IMG/VR virus record: IMGVR_UViG_3300037189_003484
Coordinates: 1-23,381 of that record
DNA length: 23,381 bases
From: a virus
Reading direction: 5' to 3' (one strand)
Shown here: positions 16,147-22,960 of the stretch, piece by piece
Position numbering within the stretch: position 1 is the first letter of the stretch
Layout: every line of letters begins with the position of its first letter
The notes under the pieces: generated by a model
The model's database searches: none
The model's input: only the letters and a program-made list of their open reading frames with translations
What the model was told of the DNA's origin: nothing
Position numbers and translations under genes: made by a program

Positions 16147-17768
16147 TATAGAACCACCCATCTCTGACCACTAGGGACTGTTACTGCTACCCCTGCGTTA
16201 ATTGTAATTGGACCAACTGACATTGCATTTTTTCCCGCTGTTAATGTGTAATTAGCTGAAATTACTAAACTGTTTTCATACATTGTTCCGTTAGCTACCG
16301 CAGATGAAGCTGTACCCCATGATGGAGCTGCACCAGTTGTTGCAACCAATACTTGACCTGTTGTACCTGCCGCTGTAACGCCTATGGCAGAAGTGCCATT
16401 ACCATATAAAACACCGTTGGCTGTATATGTAGAAGCTCCCGTACCACCATTAGCAACAGGAACTGTACCCGTACTTACAAGGTTTTTAGATGCGTCTGTA
16501 AATACAGGTAACGATGCTGTTAATGCGTTTGGTCTTACAACCCCATTTAAAGTTGTCGTACTTGTGCCTGTGCCTGTGCCAATAATAATATTAGTTGCAC
16601 CGCCACCACCATTTGTACCTATATTGATTGATTTAGTAGCACTAGTGTTTGCGCCGTTACCAATGTTAACTGTTTGTGCGTCTGCGCTTCTACCAAGTGT
16701 TATTGTGTCTGTGCCAGTTGTGCTACCTATTGTTACCGCTCCAGTTAATGATGGAGCTGCACTTAATACAACACTACCTGTGCCTGTGGATGTTGTAACA
16801 CCTGTGCCGCCAGCCAATACTGGCAACGTCCCTGCAGCTAAAGCTGAGGCTGATGTTGAATAAATTGCATTGTTAGCTGCTGCAAATGTAGTTAACCCTG
16901 TACCGCCGTAAGCAGTGCCAATGGTGCCGCCTTGCCAAGTGCCACCTGAAATTACAGTAGTAGCTAAGTTTAGTGTGTTTGTACCCCAGTTAACCGCAGC
17001 GGGAATAAATGAATATGGCCCCCAAGTGCCAGCAGAAGTTGCAACACTTGTAGCACCCATCTGTGTAATGCCGCCAGGAGGAACAACTTCAAGAACTGCT
17101 GATGCATTATCAACAACTGTTAAATTGCCTGATGAGTTATTAACAAAAATAAAACTATGGCCTAATGTTAATGTTGTAGCATTTGGCAGTTGAAATGTTT
17201 GGGTTGTTGAGCCAACTAATATTTGAGTTCTTGCAGAAGCTGCTGTTAGTGTTGTTGTGCCCGCCGCCGCTGTTGTCGCCGCTGCACCTGCTATAAAGTT
17301 ATTAAACGTAACGTTTTGACTTGCATTCCTTAAAACAACTGAGTTAGCGCCAGAAGATGAAGTTACACCTGTGCCACCGTAAGCAACGCCTATAGTACTA
17401 CCATTCCAAACACTACCTGCAGGAATAGTTACTGCGGTGTTTAAATTGCCTAGTGGGTCTAATAGTAACGCAGCTTCTGCTGGATATGTAACAAACACCG
17501 TAACAGTCCCAACAAATGTAACTGCGCTAAAGCTATTACTAGAATCGTAAACAACATTACGAGTTAGCGTTGGTCCCGAGGTTAAAAAAATACCCTCACC
17601 AACTTCCCATTGACCTGTTGCATCGGTAGCACAGTAATACAAACTATCGTTATTTGCATAAAGTGAAGCAAATGTTCGAAAGCCAGTAACTGTGCCAGTT
17701 AAAGTAAAACTAACGGTAGTGTTGGCCGTAGCTGTTTGTTGTACTCGGTTTGCTACTACAAAAGCCAT
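16146..17768 (-). CDS. Virion-anchored tail fibre (540 aa)
   Basis: The first 100 residues (MAFVVANRVQQTATANTTVS onward, with YYCATDATGQWEVGEG and TVFVTYPAEAA) are a conserved anchor domain found at the start of many phage fibres. The shaft has four GGTG modules at 131, 288, 320 and 441, one followed by TTSTGTGSVVLSAAPSLTG, nearly the same as a module in the 527-residue fibre. Residues 366-409 are an NIG/IIIG-rich repetitive stretch that may form a beta-helix. The C-terminus (about 499-540; AGKNAMSVGPITINAGV, ending SGQRWVVL) is also a recurrent ending. There is no adhesin tip, which suits a fibre completed by the following short genes. A strong AAGGAG site precedes ATG 17768. Confidence 0.88.
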   Translation of the reverse strand: MAFVVANRVQQTATANTTVSFTLTGTVTGFRTFASLYANNDSLYYCATDATGQWEVGEGIFLTSGPTLTRNVVYDSSNSFSAVTFVGTVTVFVTYPAEAALLLDPLGNLNTAVTIPAGSVWNGSTIGVAYGGTGVTSSSGANSVVLRNASQNVTFNNFIAGAAATTAAAGTTTLTAASARTQILVGSTTQTFQLPNATTLTLGHSFIFVNNSSGNLTVVDNASAVLEVVPPGGITQMGATSVATSAGTWGPYSFIPAAVNWGTNTLNLATTVISGGTWQGGTIGTAYGGTGLTTFAAANNAIYSTSASALAAGTLPVLAGGTGVTTSTGTGSVVLSAAPSLTGAVTIGSTTGTDTITLGRSADAQTVNIGNGANTSATKSINIGTNGGGGATNIIIGTGTGTSTTTLNGVVRPNALTASLPVFTDASKNLVSTGTVPVANGGTGASTYTANGVLYGNGTSAIGVTAAGTTGQVLVATTGAAPSWGTASSAVANGTMYENSLVISANYTLTAGKNAMSVGPITINAGVAVTVPSGQRWVVL

Positions 17769-17778
17769 TTAAGACTCC

Positions 17779-18390
17779 TTAGCTAGTTGCTGTAGTAGAG
17801 TATGTAACGCTTACTGTATCACCTGCTGTTGTAATTTTAGCTGTAGCAAATGCACCTGCGCTGTATAGTATCCCTGCTGTACTTCCAAATGTACTTACTG
17901 CACCTGCACCTGTAACCAAGAAACAACCACCAACTGTACCACCTGCACCGTTAATTGTGTATGTAATCGCTGTAGCTGTTGCGGTTGTAACGTTTGATGG
18001 TGTAGTACCTGATGAGCTTGCCCCCGAAGGAAATACTGCTGTACCACGAACACCTGACCCACCAACTGTATAGTTAATAAACTCTGTCCAACCTGCGTGA
18101 GATGCCATTGTGTCTGCTGCAGCGAATGTAGGAGATGCGCCATTAACAAGACCTAAGAAAGGACCTACTGTAGTGTATGTACCTGATGTGCGTAATAGCG
18201 TATCAAGAAGCAATTGCTTACCTACAGCATTCACTAAGTTAGGAAATGACTCTTCCCATTTTAAATTGCCATCTTTATCGTGGCATACAACGTGATACAC
18301 ACCTTCAATACCCACTGTTGCATTATCAGCTACGTTTGAAGCCATTGTTGCTTCGATAACATCACCAAAACCTTGTGATTCTTTTAACAT
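17779..18390 (-). CDS. Conserved phage virion protein of unknown function (203 aa)
   Basis: Residues 28-60 (GVYHVVCHDKDGNLKWEESF, then NLVNAVGKQLLLDTLL) form a conserved start that I associate with structural proteins of uncultured tailed phages. The middle has FLGLVNGASPTFAAADTMASHAGWTEF, and the C-terminal half is a Ser/Thr/Gly beta-rich domain with TVGGCFLVTGAGA and GILYSAGAF. It is probably a small neck or tail part. AGGAG is placed about 7 bases before ATG 18390, the best ribosome site in the area, which suggests high expression. It lies between the 139-residue protein and the first fibre. Confidence 0.8.
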   Translation of the reverse strand: MLKESQGFGDVIEATMASNVADNATVGIEGVYHVVCHDKDGNLKWEESFPNLVNAVGKQLLLDTLLRTSGTYTTVGPFLGLVNGASPTFAAADTMASHAGWTEFINYTVGGSGVRGTAVFPSGASSSGTTPSNVTTATATAITYTINGAGGTVGGCFLVTGAGAVSTFGSTAGILYSAGAFATAKITTAGDTVSVTYSTTATS

Positions 18391-18399
18391 ATTAAACTC

Positions 18400-18819
18400 C
18401 TAAGAAATTCTAATAATTGCATTGTTTGCGTCGTTTGTAGGGAATGTCACAGTAAATGTACTTGTGGCGGTTTTATCTTCACCAAAGTTTAGTACTGCAA
18501 CCGCTGCATTTGTTGATGCGTTATATATCAAGGCACCTCTAGTTGTAAAGCTAGCAGGATTCCAAGTGGAATTTGCAAATGTAACCACAGCTGTTGATCC
18601 GCTTAATAGCGGAGATACTTTAGTTAATGTATTTCCACCCGCTGTGTAGCCAGTGCCTGATATTTCATTGGTCGTTGTATATACCGTAGTATCGGCAGAA
18701 AGATTGGCAGCTTCGGTGTATAACGCAATCTTGTATACAAATGCTGAACCTACATCAAAGTCTTCTAACCCTTTGAGTACATTTAACTTAAATATGTTAC
18801 ATAAGTTTTGCGTTATCAT
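18400..18819 (-). CDS. Conserved phage structural protein of unknown function (139 aa)
   Basis: The protein has a conserved pattern: YKIALYTEAANLSADTTVY, GTGYTAGGNTLT, FTTRGALIYN, VAVLNFGEDKTATSTFTVTF and a final IIRIS. Strands alternate throughout, so a single beta-sandwich or jelly-roll is likely. I have seen this pattern beside the 203-residue type of gene in other uncultured phages, so the two may act together in the neck or tail. The ATG at 18819 overlaps the adaptor gene stop as ATGA. The stop is TAG, unlike the TAA used by most neighbours. Confidence 0.78.
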   Translation of the reverse strand: MITQNLCNIFKLNVLKGLEDFDVGSAFVYKIALYTEAANLSADTTVYTTTNEISGTGYTAGGNTLTKVSPLLSGSTAVVTFANSTWNPASFTTRGALIYNASTNAAVAVLNFGEDKTATSTFTVTFPTNDANNAIIRIS

Positions 18820-19445
18820 TGAACAGGAATCCTAACTTGACCATTACGATAAGCATCACGACGGTTTTTACCATCACCCAACTGTTTGAGTAAGAACATC
18901 GCATCGTCATAGCGTTTTTGGTAGCCAGCTATAACATCTGGTTCACCCTTCATGTACGTATAAGCTTCCAATAAAGACCCATACAATAGAGCGGAATCAA
19001 AATTGTCACCGAGCCAAGTAGTGCCAGCAGTAACAATAGACTCAGGATAGTAATAGTAATGCAGCTCAACATTATAGTTAGAATCGGGTGTTGGTCCAAG
19101 AATAAAAGTATTCTGATCGAAAAGGGCATAATATTCAGGTAGTGCTGTATCTGTAGGTTGTGGATATGAAGCACGAATAAAGTTTACGTCTTTGTCTAAC
19201 AAGTATGTATAGTTGCCCGTTGCATCAATCACAGCAATAGAAAACGTTGCTAACCAATCTGTAGGGCATGTAAGGTACTTATTATTAACTGTTAGTGTGC
19301 CAGTTACGTTTTTACGGATAGCAGGGAATTGAACGCTATTATAGATGCGTTGTTCTGCTTGTTCGATAAACGTATTAATATCTGCAGTCTCAAACTGATT
19401 TTCAGTATAGCTTTCAATTTCCGAAACTAATTGAGAGTAGTTCAT
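18816..19445 (-). CDS. Head-to-tail adaptor protein, SU10-type (209 aa)
   Basis: The sequence follows the SU10 adaptor family: an N-terminal helical pair (MNYSQLVSEIESYTE, TFIEQAEQRIYNSVQFPAIRK), a strand block (GTLTVNNKYLTCPTDWLATF), then LPEYYALFDQNTFILGPTPD with VELHYYYYPESI, and C-terminal helices with DSALLYGSLLEAYTYMKGEP. The end is GQVRIPVQ. Twelve such subunits usually sit under the portal and receive the nozzle and fibres. Upstream AAGG gives a ribosome site. The fold pattern matches that of the 242-residue protein three genes upstream, suggesting an ancient duplication. Confidence 0.82.
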   Translation of the reverse strand: MNYSQLVSEIESYTENQFETADINTFIEQAEQRIYNSVQFPAIRKNVTGTLTVNNKYLTCPTDWLATFSIAVIDATGNYTYLLDKDVNFIRASYPQPTDTALPEYYALFDQNTFILGPTPDSNYNVELHYYYYPESIVTAGTTWLGDNFDSALLYGSLLEAYTYMKGEPDVIAGYQKRYDDAMFLLKQLGDGKNRRDAYRNGQVRIPVQ

Positions 19446-19453
19446 GCTTTACC

Positions 19454-19672
19454 TTAAGCTAGCGGGCCACGAGATGTAAAACCTTTTGTAGCAGCACCTT
19501 TACCACGTTGGGCTACGCCAGAAGTTTTAACTTCATTACGTGCTGGATTACCACCACTTACACGACGCGCTGGGATACATCCATTTGAATCCTTTGCACT
19601 TACTGTGTTTGGGTCAGTTTGGTAACTAATGTCTGCATTTGGTACGACTTGTGGTTGTTTATATTCAGCCAT
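19454..19672 (-). CDS. Small conserved phage protein (72 aa)
   Basis: A small hydrophilic protein with RRVSGGNPARNEVKTSGVAQRG and GAATKGFTSRGPLA near its end, a pattern I know from short proteins in the neck region of uncultured phages. It contains one Cys (NGCIPARR) and no membrane segment or enzyme motif. ATG 19672 is preferred because GGGG lies about 9 bases upstream; a start at 19699 would begin inside the previous gene. Lying between a basic 63-residue protein and the adaptor, it may be a minor virion component. Confidence 0.75.
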   Translation of the reverse strand: MAEYKQPQVVPNADISYQTDPNTVSAKDSNGCIPARRVSGGNPARNEVKTSGVAQRGKGAATKGFTSRGPLA

Positions 19673-19676
19673 TTTA

Positions 19677-19868
19677 TTACCCCTTTTGGTTAGCAACACG
19701 AGCTAAGTTACGACCCATTTTTTTCATAGCACCTGATGTTACTGTGCTTGCTTTATTACCTTTAGCAACACCGCCATCTACTGGCAACTTAGCGCCATCG
19801 ATGCCTAGTTGTTTGCCTTTAGTCTTACCTTTTTTCTGTACGCCGTTTGCGCTTGATCTGAAAGCCAT
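19677..19868 (-). CDS. Small basic phage protein (63 aa)
   Basis: Very rich in Lys, Gly and Ala, with MAFRSSANGVQKKGKTKGK at the start and GAMKKMGRNLARVANQKG at the end. The 'MGRNLARVANQ' ending is a recurrent feature of short phage proteins in this region. A well-placed AGGAGAAG ribosome site precedes ATG 19868, so the gene is likely real and well translated. The charge would suit contact with DNA or with acidic virion proteins, but no function is known. Confidence 0.78.
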   Translation of the reverse strand: MAFRSSANGVQKKGKTKGKQLGIDGAKLPVDGGVAKGNKASTVTSGAMKKMGRNLARVANQKG

Positions 19869-19878
19869 TTTACTTCTC

Positions 19879-20301
19879 CTATGTGGTTGTTACGGTCACT
19901 GTTCCCAATGCGGACACGGCAACCAACTGGTTTACTTCTAAATTAAATGGGTCATTTAACCCTACTGGATTCCAACCCCACTGTATAATTCTACTACCTT
20001 GTAATGGTACACCCGTTGAATTTGGGTTAACACTAGTAGTCTCAGTTAATTGCAATCCGTTAAGCCCTGATTGATAGTAACTGGTATCTGGTCTTGGGTC
20101 TCTTACTGCTTGCGGATCATTTACTGGGTACATCCCCAACTGCAATTGTGGCTGATCCGGTTCCCAACAATTTTGGCATACAAGGATATTAACATTTTTA
20201 GTCTTAATAACCAATCGTTTAAGTTGAGATAATTTATATCTCCATCCGCACCTATCACACTGGGAGATTGCAAACTTACCACTAGAAAATTTACTAGCCA
20301 T
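19879..20301 (-). CDS. Zinc-ribbon virion-region protein (140 aa)
   Basis: Residues 15-45 form a four-Cys zinc ribbon: C15-x2-C18 in QCDRCGWRY and C42-x2-C45 in VCQNCW. Next is EPDQPQLQLGMYPVNDPQAVRDPRPDTSYY, a conserved Pro-rich stretch (described here in overlapping parts: QPQLQLGMYPV and RDPRPDTSYY). The C-terminus is beta-like (RIIQWGWNPVGLNDPF, ending GTVTVTTT). It lies between the two adaptor-type genes. Zinc ribbons can bind nucleic acid or stabilise small proteins; here a structural role is more likely. AGGTAA, which includes the stop of the upstream adaptor, is the ribosome site. Confidence 0.8.
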   Translation of the reverse strand: MASKFSSGKFAISQCDRCGWRYKLSQLKRLVIKTKNVNILVCQNCWEPDQPQLQLGMYPVNDPQAVRDPRPDTSYYQSGLNGLQLTETTSVNPNSTGVPLQGSRIIQWGWNPVGLNDPFNLEVNQLVAVSALGTVTVTTT

Positions 20302-20304
20302 AAC

Positions 20305-21033
20305 TTACCTAATAAACTGCATGCGTGGTGCTAAACGAATAGCTGCTTTCTCTCTATCTTCATCAGCGGCTAATTGAAATGCTTGTTCATATTCAGCTTT
20401 AAGGAACTGAGCTCGCTCCATGCCTTCTGGTATTTTTTGTGATAGATAAAATGCTAATCCTGCAACCATTGCAGGTAAGAAACGAAACGGGATATCTTGT
20501 GTATGAGACCCACCATCGCCTGCATCTTGAATTCGACGTAAACGGTAGTAGAATAAAGTGTAGTAGTTGCTTTGTTCTGGGGCAGGCCACAAATTAACTT
20601 GTGGGTTTTTAATGCCTGTTACTGGGTAATCTGCACCTGATTGGCGATTAATCCAGATTTGAATTGGGCGCCCTTGAGCGTTTTTATTAGGAATCGTAAT
20701 GTATGTAGACTCACTAATACGCGTGATATTAATGTCTGTTTGGTTTTGACCTGTGCCTGTACGTACTACATGGTCTAGCAAATCAATTGTATCTACAGGT
20801 AAGTCATAAACAATTTGACCTTGAACTAATGGGATAGTACCTTGCTCAACAGTCCATAAATTAATGCCGCGATTTGCCCACTCGATAGTGAGTAGATTTA
20901 AACTACGACGTGCTGTTTTAAGGTCGTAGCCAGTACGCAGTTCAGAGCCGCAACGCTCGAACGCTTCCTCTACTAGATTGTTTAAATCTAGATTAAAGGT
21001 ACTTGTGCCTGATACTGTTGTTGTGATCGCCAT
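20305..21033 (-). CDS. Head-to-tail adaptor / tail tubular protein A-like (242 aa)
   Basis: The protein has an N-terminal helical part (LNNLVEEAFERCGSELRTG, then ARRSLNLLTIEWANRGINLW), a strand block (GTIPLVQGQIVYDLPVDTID), then PIQIWINRQSG and VNLWPAPEQSNYYTLFYYRL, and C-terminal helices (FLPAMVAGLAFYLSQKIPEG). This is the layout of T7 gp11/P22 gp4-like adaptors. It would bind the portal and start the tail. It shares a helix-strand-helix layout with the 209-residue adaptor. The ATG at 21033 lies 3 bases after the stop of a 41-residue gene. Which of the two adaptors touches the portal cannot be decided here. Confidence 0.8.
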   Translation of the reverse strand: MAITTTVSGTSTFNLDLNNLVEEAFERCGSELRTGYDLKTARRSLNLLTIEWANRGINLWTVEQGTIPLVQGQIVYDLPVDTIDLLDHVVRTGTGQNQTDINITRISESTYITIPNKNAQGRPIQIWINRQSGADYPVTGIKNPQVNLWPAPEQSNYYTLFYYRLRRIQDAGDGGSHTQDIPFRFLPAMVAGLAFYLSQKIPEGMERAQFLKAEYEQAFQLAADEDREKAAIRLAPRMQFIR

Positions 21034-21036
21034 TAT

Positions 21037-21162
21037 TTACCACATCCAAATGATTTGAATGATGCCTAAGTTTAAGATGATGTACTCATCACCATCAAGT
21101 TCTTCATACTCTAACCCAGCCATAAAACCTTTAATCCAGTTAATGCTATGAAGTTCAATCAT
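21037..21162 (-). CDS. Small acidic protein (41 aa)
   Basis: This short frame starts with ATG one base after the stop of the 88-residue gene and ends 3 bases before the adaptor start, so it fills the gap exactly. It reads MIELHSINWIKGFMAGLEYE, then an acidic turn (ELDGDEY) and a hydrophobic, strand-like end (IILNLGIIQIIWMW). The pattern of an amphipathic helix and a beta hairpin looks like a small folded protein, not noise. I do not know a function. Exact tiling between two genes is the main support. Confidence 0.6.
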   Translation of the reverse strand: MIELHSINWIKGFMAGLEYEELDGDEYIILNLGIIQIIWMW

Positions 21163-21163
21163 T

Positions 21164-21430
21164 TTATTTTTTCGCAGTCTTTAATGAGTCAATAAAATCT
21201 TGCTTTGATGGAGCACCTTTGCTACCTACTTTACGCATTTTCTCGCCAGACCCTGCAGCAATACGTTTCTTCTTTGCATTGATGTTAGCGTATAGACCGG
21301 GTAAATTTACTTTACCCCCTTCTTTATACACTTCTACTTTATTAGGATCATCCTTACGCGTAATGATGCGTGGTTTAGAACCTGGTATTTTATCTTTGGC
21401 TATACAGCCCATTCCGCGTGAAGGTCTCAT
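21164..21430 (-). CDS. Small basic phage protein (88 aa)
   Basis: A Lys-rich protein with the recognisable start MRPSRGMGCIAKDKIPG, then RIITRKDDPNKVEVYKEGGK in the middle, and GSKGAPSKQDFIDSLKTAKK at the end. I recall this combination from short genes upstream of adaptor genes in uncultured phages. There is one Cys and no membrane segment. The ATG at 21430 overlaps the stop of the low-complexity gene as TAATG. The function is unknown; the EGGK motif is shared in spirit with neighbouring Lys/Gly-rich proteins. Confidence 0.78.
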   Translation of the reverse strand: MRPSRGMGCIAKDKIPGSKPRIITRKDDPNKVEVYKEGGKVNLPGLYANINAKKKRIAAGSGEKMRKVGSKGAPSKQDFIDSLKTAKK

Positions 21431-22308
21431 TATCGTGGCATCCCTCGTAACATACTTTGTAGCGCTGATAATGATTGCGGCTGACCTTGTTGTGCATACT
21501 GCGGCAATTGTTGTCTTTGTTGTCTTTGTTGTCTTTGTTGATTTTGCATCATTGCTTGCATGTATGGTTGGGCATAACCAGGAAGTTGTTGTTGACCGCC
21601 TTTACCACCCATGTCACCCATTCCTTCTTTAAGGCCCATTGCACCTTGTTGTCTTTGAGCTGACCATTGTTCATATGATGGAGGTGTGCCTGAAAAACTT
21701 GCTAATGCCATATGTTGGTTATATGCTTCTCGCGAAGTATCCGGAGCGCCTTTACCACCCATACCGCTTTTTTGTAGCGGTGTTTGACTTAACCCTGATG
21801 ATGCCATTTGTTCTTGTTGTGGATATCCTCGATCATAGCCACCCATAAATGGTTGTTCTGGTTGTTGGTTATAGTTTATTTGTGGTGAATATGGGTTTTG
21901 TGATTGCCTTAAACCACCAAACATTCCTCCACCTATTGGGGCTCCAGAATTATAAGGGTTAGCCTGTGGTGGGCCGGACATGCCACCGCCTTTACCTTTA
22001 CCACCCATGTTAGTTTGTTGGTATGGGTTATATTGTTGTCCTGGCATCTGACCAAACTGTGTCTGCGCATATGGATTACGTTGCTGTTGTTGCTGAGCGT
22101 AGTAATTCATATATGGATTTTGGGGTTGTTGAAACTGTGGTGTTGTATAATTAGTCATGGGGTTAGTATACTGTGGAGGCAGGGTTGATGAGCTGCCCCC
22201 TTTACCTTTACCACCCATGTTATTTTGTTGTGGTTGTGGTTGAGCTCCACCTTTACCAACACCGCTTTGTGGTTGCTGCCCCAATGCATTACCAGTTCCC
22301 ATACCCAT
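21430..22308 (-). CDS. Gln/Asn/Gly/Pro-rich low-complexity protein (292 aa)
   Basis: Almost the whole protein is low complexity: Gln, Asn, Gly, Pro, Tyr and Met dominate. MGGKG motifs recur at 31, 101, 183 and 233 (the first two as MGGKGKGG), and NPY occurs five times (64, 78, 94, 117, 138). A Gln/Arg run (QRQQRQQRQQ) lies at about 258-267. Only the part around 190-225 (REAYNQHMALASFSGTPPSY) and the end (LQSMLRGMPR) look less repetitive. The composition is prion-like, which suggests disorder or self-association. No family is recognised. The gene is supported by its length, its place in the tiled operon and the TAATG overlap with the next gene; the ribosome site is weak. Confidence 0.75.
   Translation of the reverse strand: MGMGTGNALGQQPQSGVGKGGAQPQPQQNNMGGKGKGGSSSTLPPQYTNPMTNYTTPQFQQPQNPYMNYYAQQQQQRNPYAQTQFGQMPGQQYNPYQQTNMGGKGKGGGMSGPPQANPYNSGAPIGGGMFGGLRQSQNPYSPQINYNQQPEQPFMGGYDRGYPQQEQMASSGLSQTPLQKSGMGGKGAPDTSREAYNQHMALASFSGTPPSYEQWSAQRQQGAMGLKEGMGDMGGKGGQQQLPGYAQPYMQAMMQNQQRQQRQQRQQLPQYAQQGQPQSLSALQSMLRGMPR
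21511..21537 (-). repeat. 9-bp tandem repeat, three copies
   Basis: ttgtctttg is repeated three times in a row and encodes the Gln-Arg-Gln run of the low-complexity protein. Confidence 0.9.
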
Positions 22309-22310
22309 AA

Positions 22311-22598
22311 TTACACCATTTTTCCTTTTGTTTTACCGCGAACTTCACAGCCACCGCCACGGGCCATGCACTTAACTTTGCCGCCTTTTTTCTTTGCTAC
22401 TGGCGTTGTATCTTTATCATCCCAAGATTTACCTGCGCCTTTTTTAAGACCAAAGTATTTTTCAGCATCGCCTTGTTCTTGTTCTTTAATACGCTCACTC
22501 GTAGGCTTCATAGCTTTTAGTTTAGCAGTTGCTTCAGCGTTTTGCTCAGGAGTGCCGATGATGGCTTCCTTAGCTCTGGTTAATAAGTTTTTAGCCAT
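22311..22598 (-). CDS. Small basic protein with C-terminal GGGxEVRGKTKGKM motif (95 aa)
   Basis: The N-terminal half is helical and charged (LLTRAKEAIIGTPEQNAEA, then PTSERIKEQEQGDAEKYFG). The C-terminal half is Lys/Gly-rich and ends CMARGGGCEVRGKTKGKMV, almost the same as the ending of the protein encoded just upstream. I chose ATG 22598, two bases after the upstream stop, with GGAAAG upstream; a GTG at 22607 would overlap that gene. Similar endings occur in short proteins of uncultured phages. The function is unknown; the basic tail could bind DNA, and the paired Cys residues could bind metal or form disulfides. Confidence 0.75.
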   Translation of the reverse strand: MAKNLLTRAKEAIIGTPEQNAEATAKLKAMKPTSERIKEQEQGDAEKYFGLKKGAGKSWDDKDTTPVAKKKGGKVKCMARGGGCEVRGKTKGKMV

Positions 22599-22600
22599 GA

Positions 22601-22957
22601 TTAACACATCTTTCCGCGAGTTTTGCCGCGGACTTCAATTCCGCCGCCTTTAGCCATTTTCTTAGCTTTACCACCGCTACACATACCACCTTTTTTAAGA
22701 GATGCCATGTCAGTTTTCTTACCACCATGCATTTGTTTGTCATGCATACCAACGGCTTTCTTGATCATCTTTTTGTCTTGAGCCATGTCCATCTTTGTGT
22801 TTTCTTTAGCCATACCGCCTCCTTTAAATTTTTTACCTTTATCAGCGGCAGAGAATTCTTGACCTACTGACTGTTTGATACCAACCTTCTTTGCAAATGA
22901 TGGGTTGTGTGCAATTGCTTCCATAAAGTTATGTTGCTTTTTAGATGTACTAGGCAT
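22601..22957 (-). CDS. Small basic phage protein (118 aa), DUF3008-like N-terminus
   Basis: The N-terminal 45 residues (STSKKQHNFMEAIAHNPSFA, then KVGIKQSVGQEFSAADKGKK) are a pattern I recognise from short proteins of many uncultured phages. The middle is Met/Lys-rich (MDMAQDKKMIKKAVGMHDKQ). The end has GGKAKKMAKGGGIEVRGKTR and a C-terminal Cys. This ending is shared with the next gene. No enzyme motif or membrane segment is visible. The ATG at 22957 lies 3 bases after the upstream stop. It is probably a minor virion or head-assembly protein, but that is only inferred from context. Confidence 0.78.
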   Translation of the reverse strand: MPSTSKKQHNFMEAIAHNPSFAKKVGIKQSVGQEFSAADKGKKFKGGGMAKENTKMDMAQDKKMIKKAVGMHDKQMHGGKKTDMASLKKGGMCSGGKAKKMAKGGGIEVRGKTRGKMC

Positions 22958-22960
22958 TTT

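Noticed and set aside
16384-16863. Plus-strand open frame of 159 codons
   Set aside because: It is antisense to the 540-residue fibre shaft, with biased composition and no ribosome site or neighbours on that strand.
11416-17768. Diversity-generating retroelement acting on the fibre genes
   Set aside because: No reverse transcriptase gene and no template/variable repeat pair was seen in the window.
22599-22607. Upstream GTG start for the 95-residue protein
   Set aside because: It would overlap the previous gene, while ATG 22598 follows that stop by two bases and has a GGAAAG upstream.
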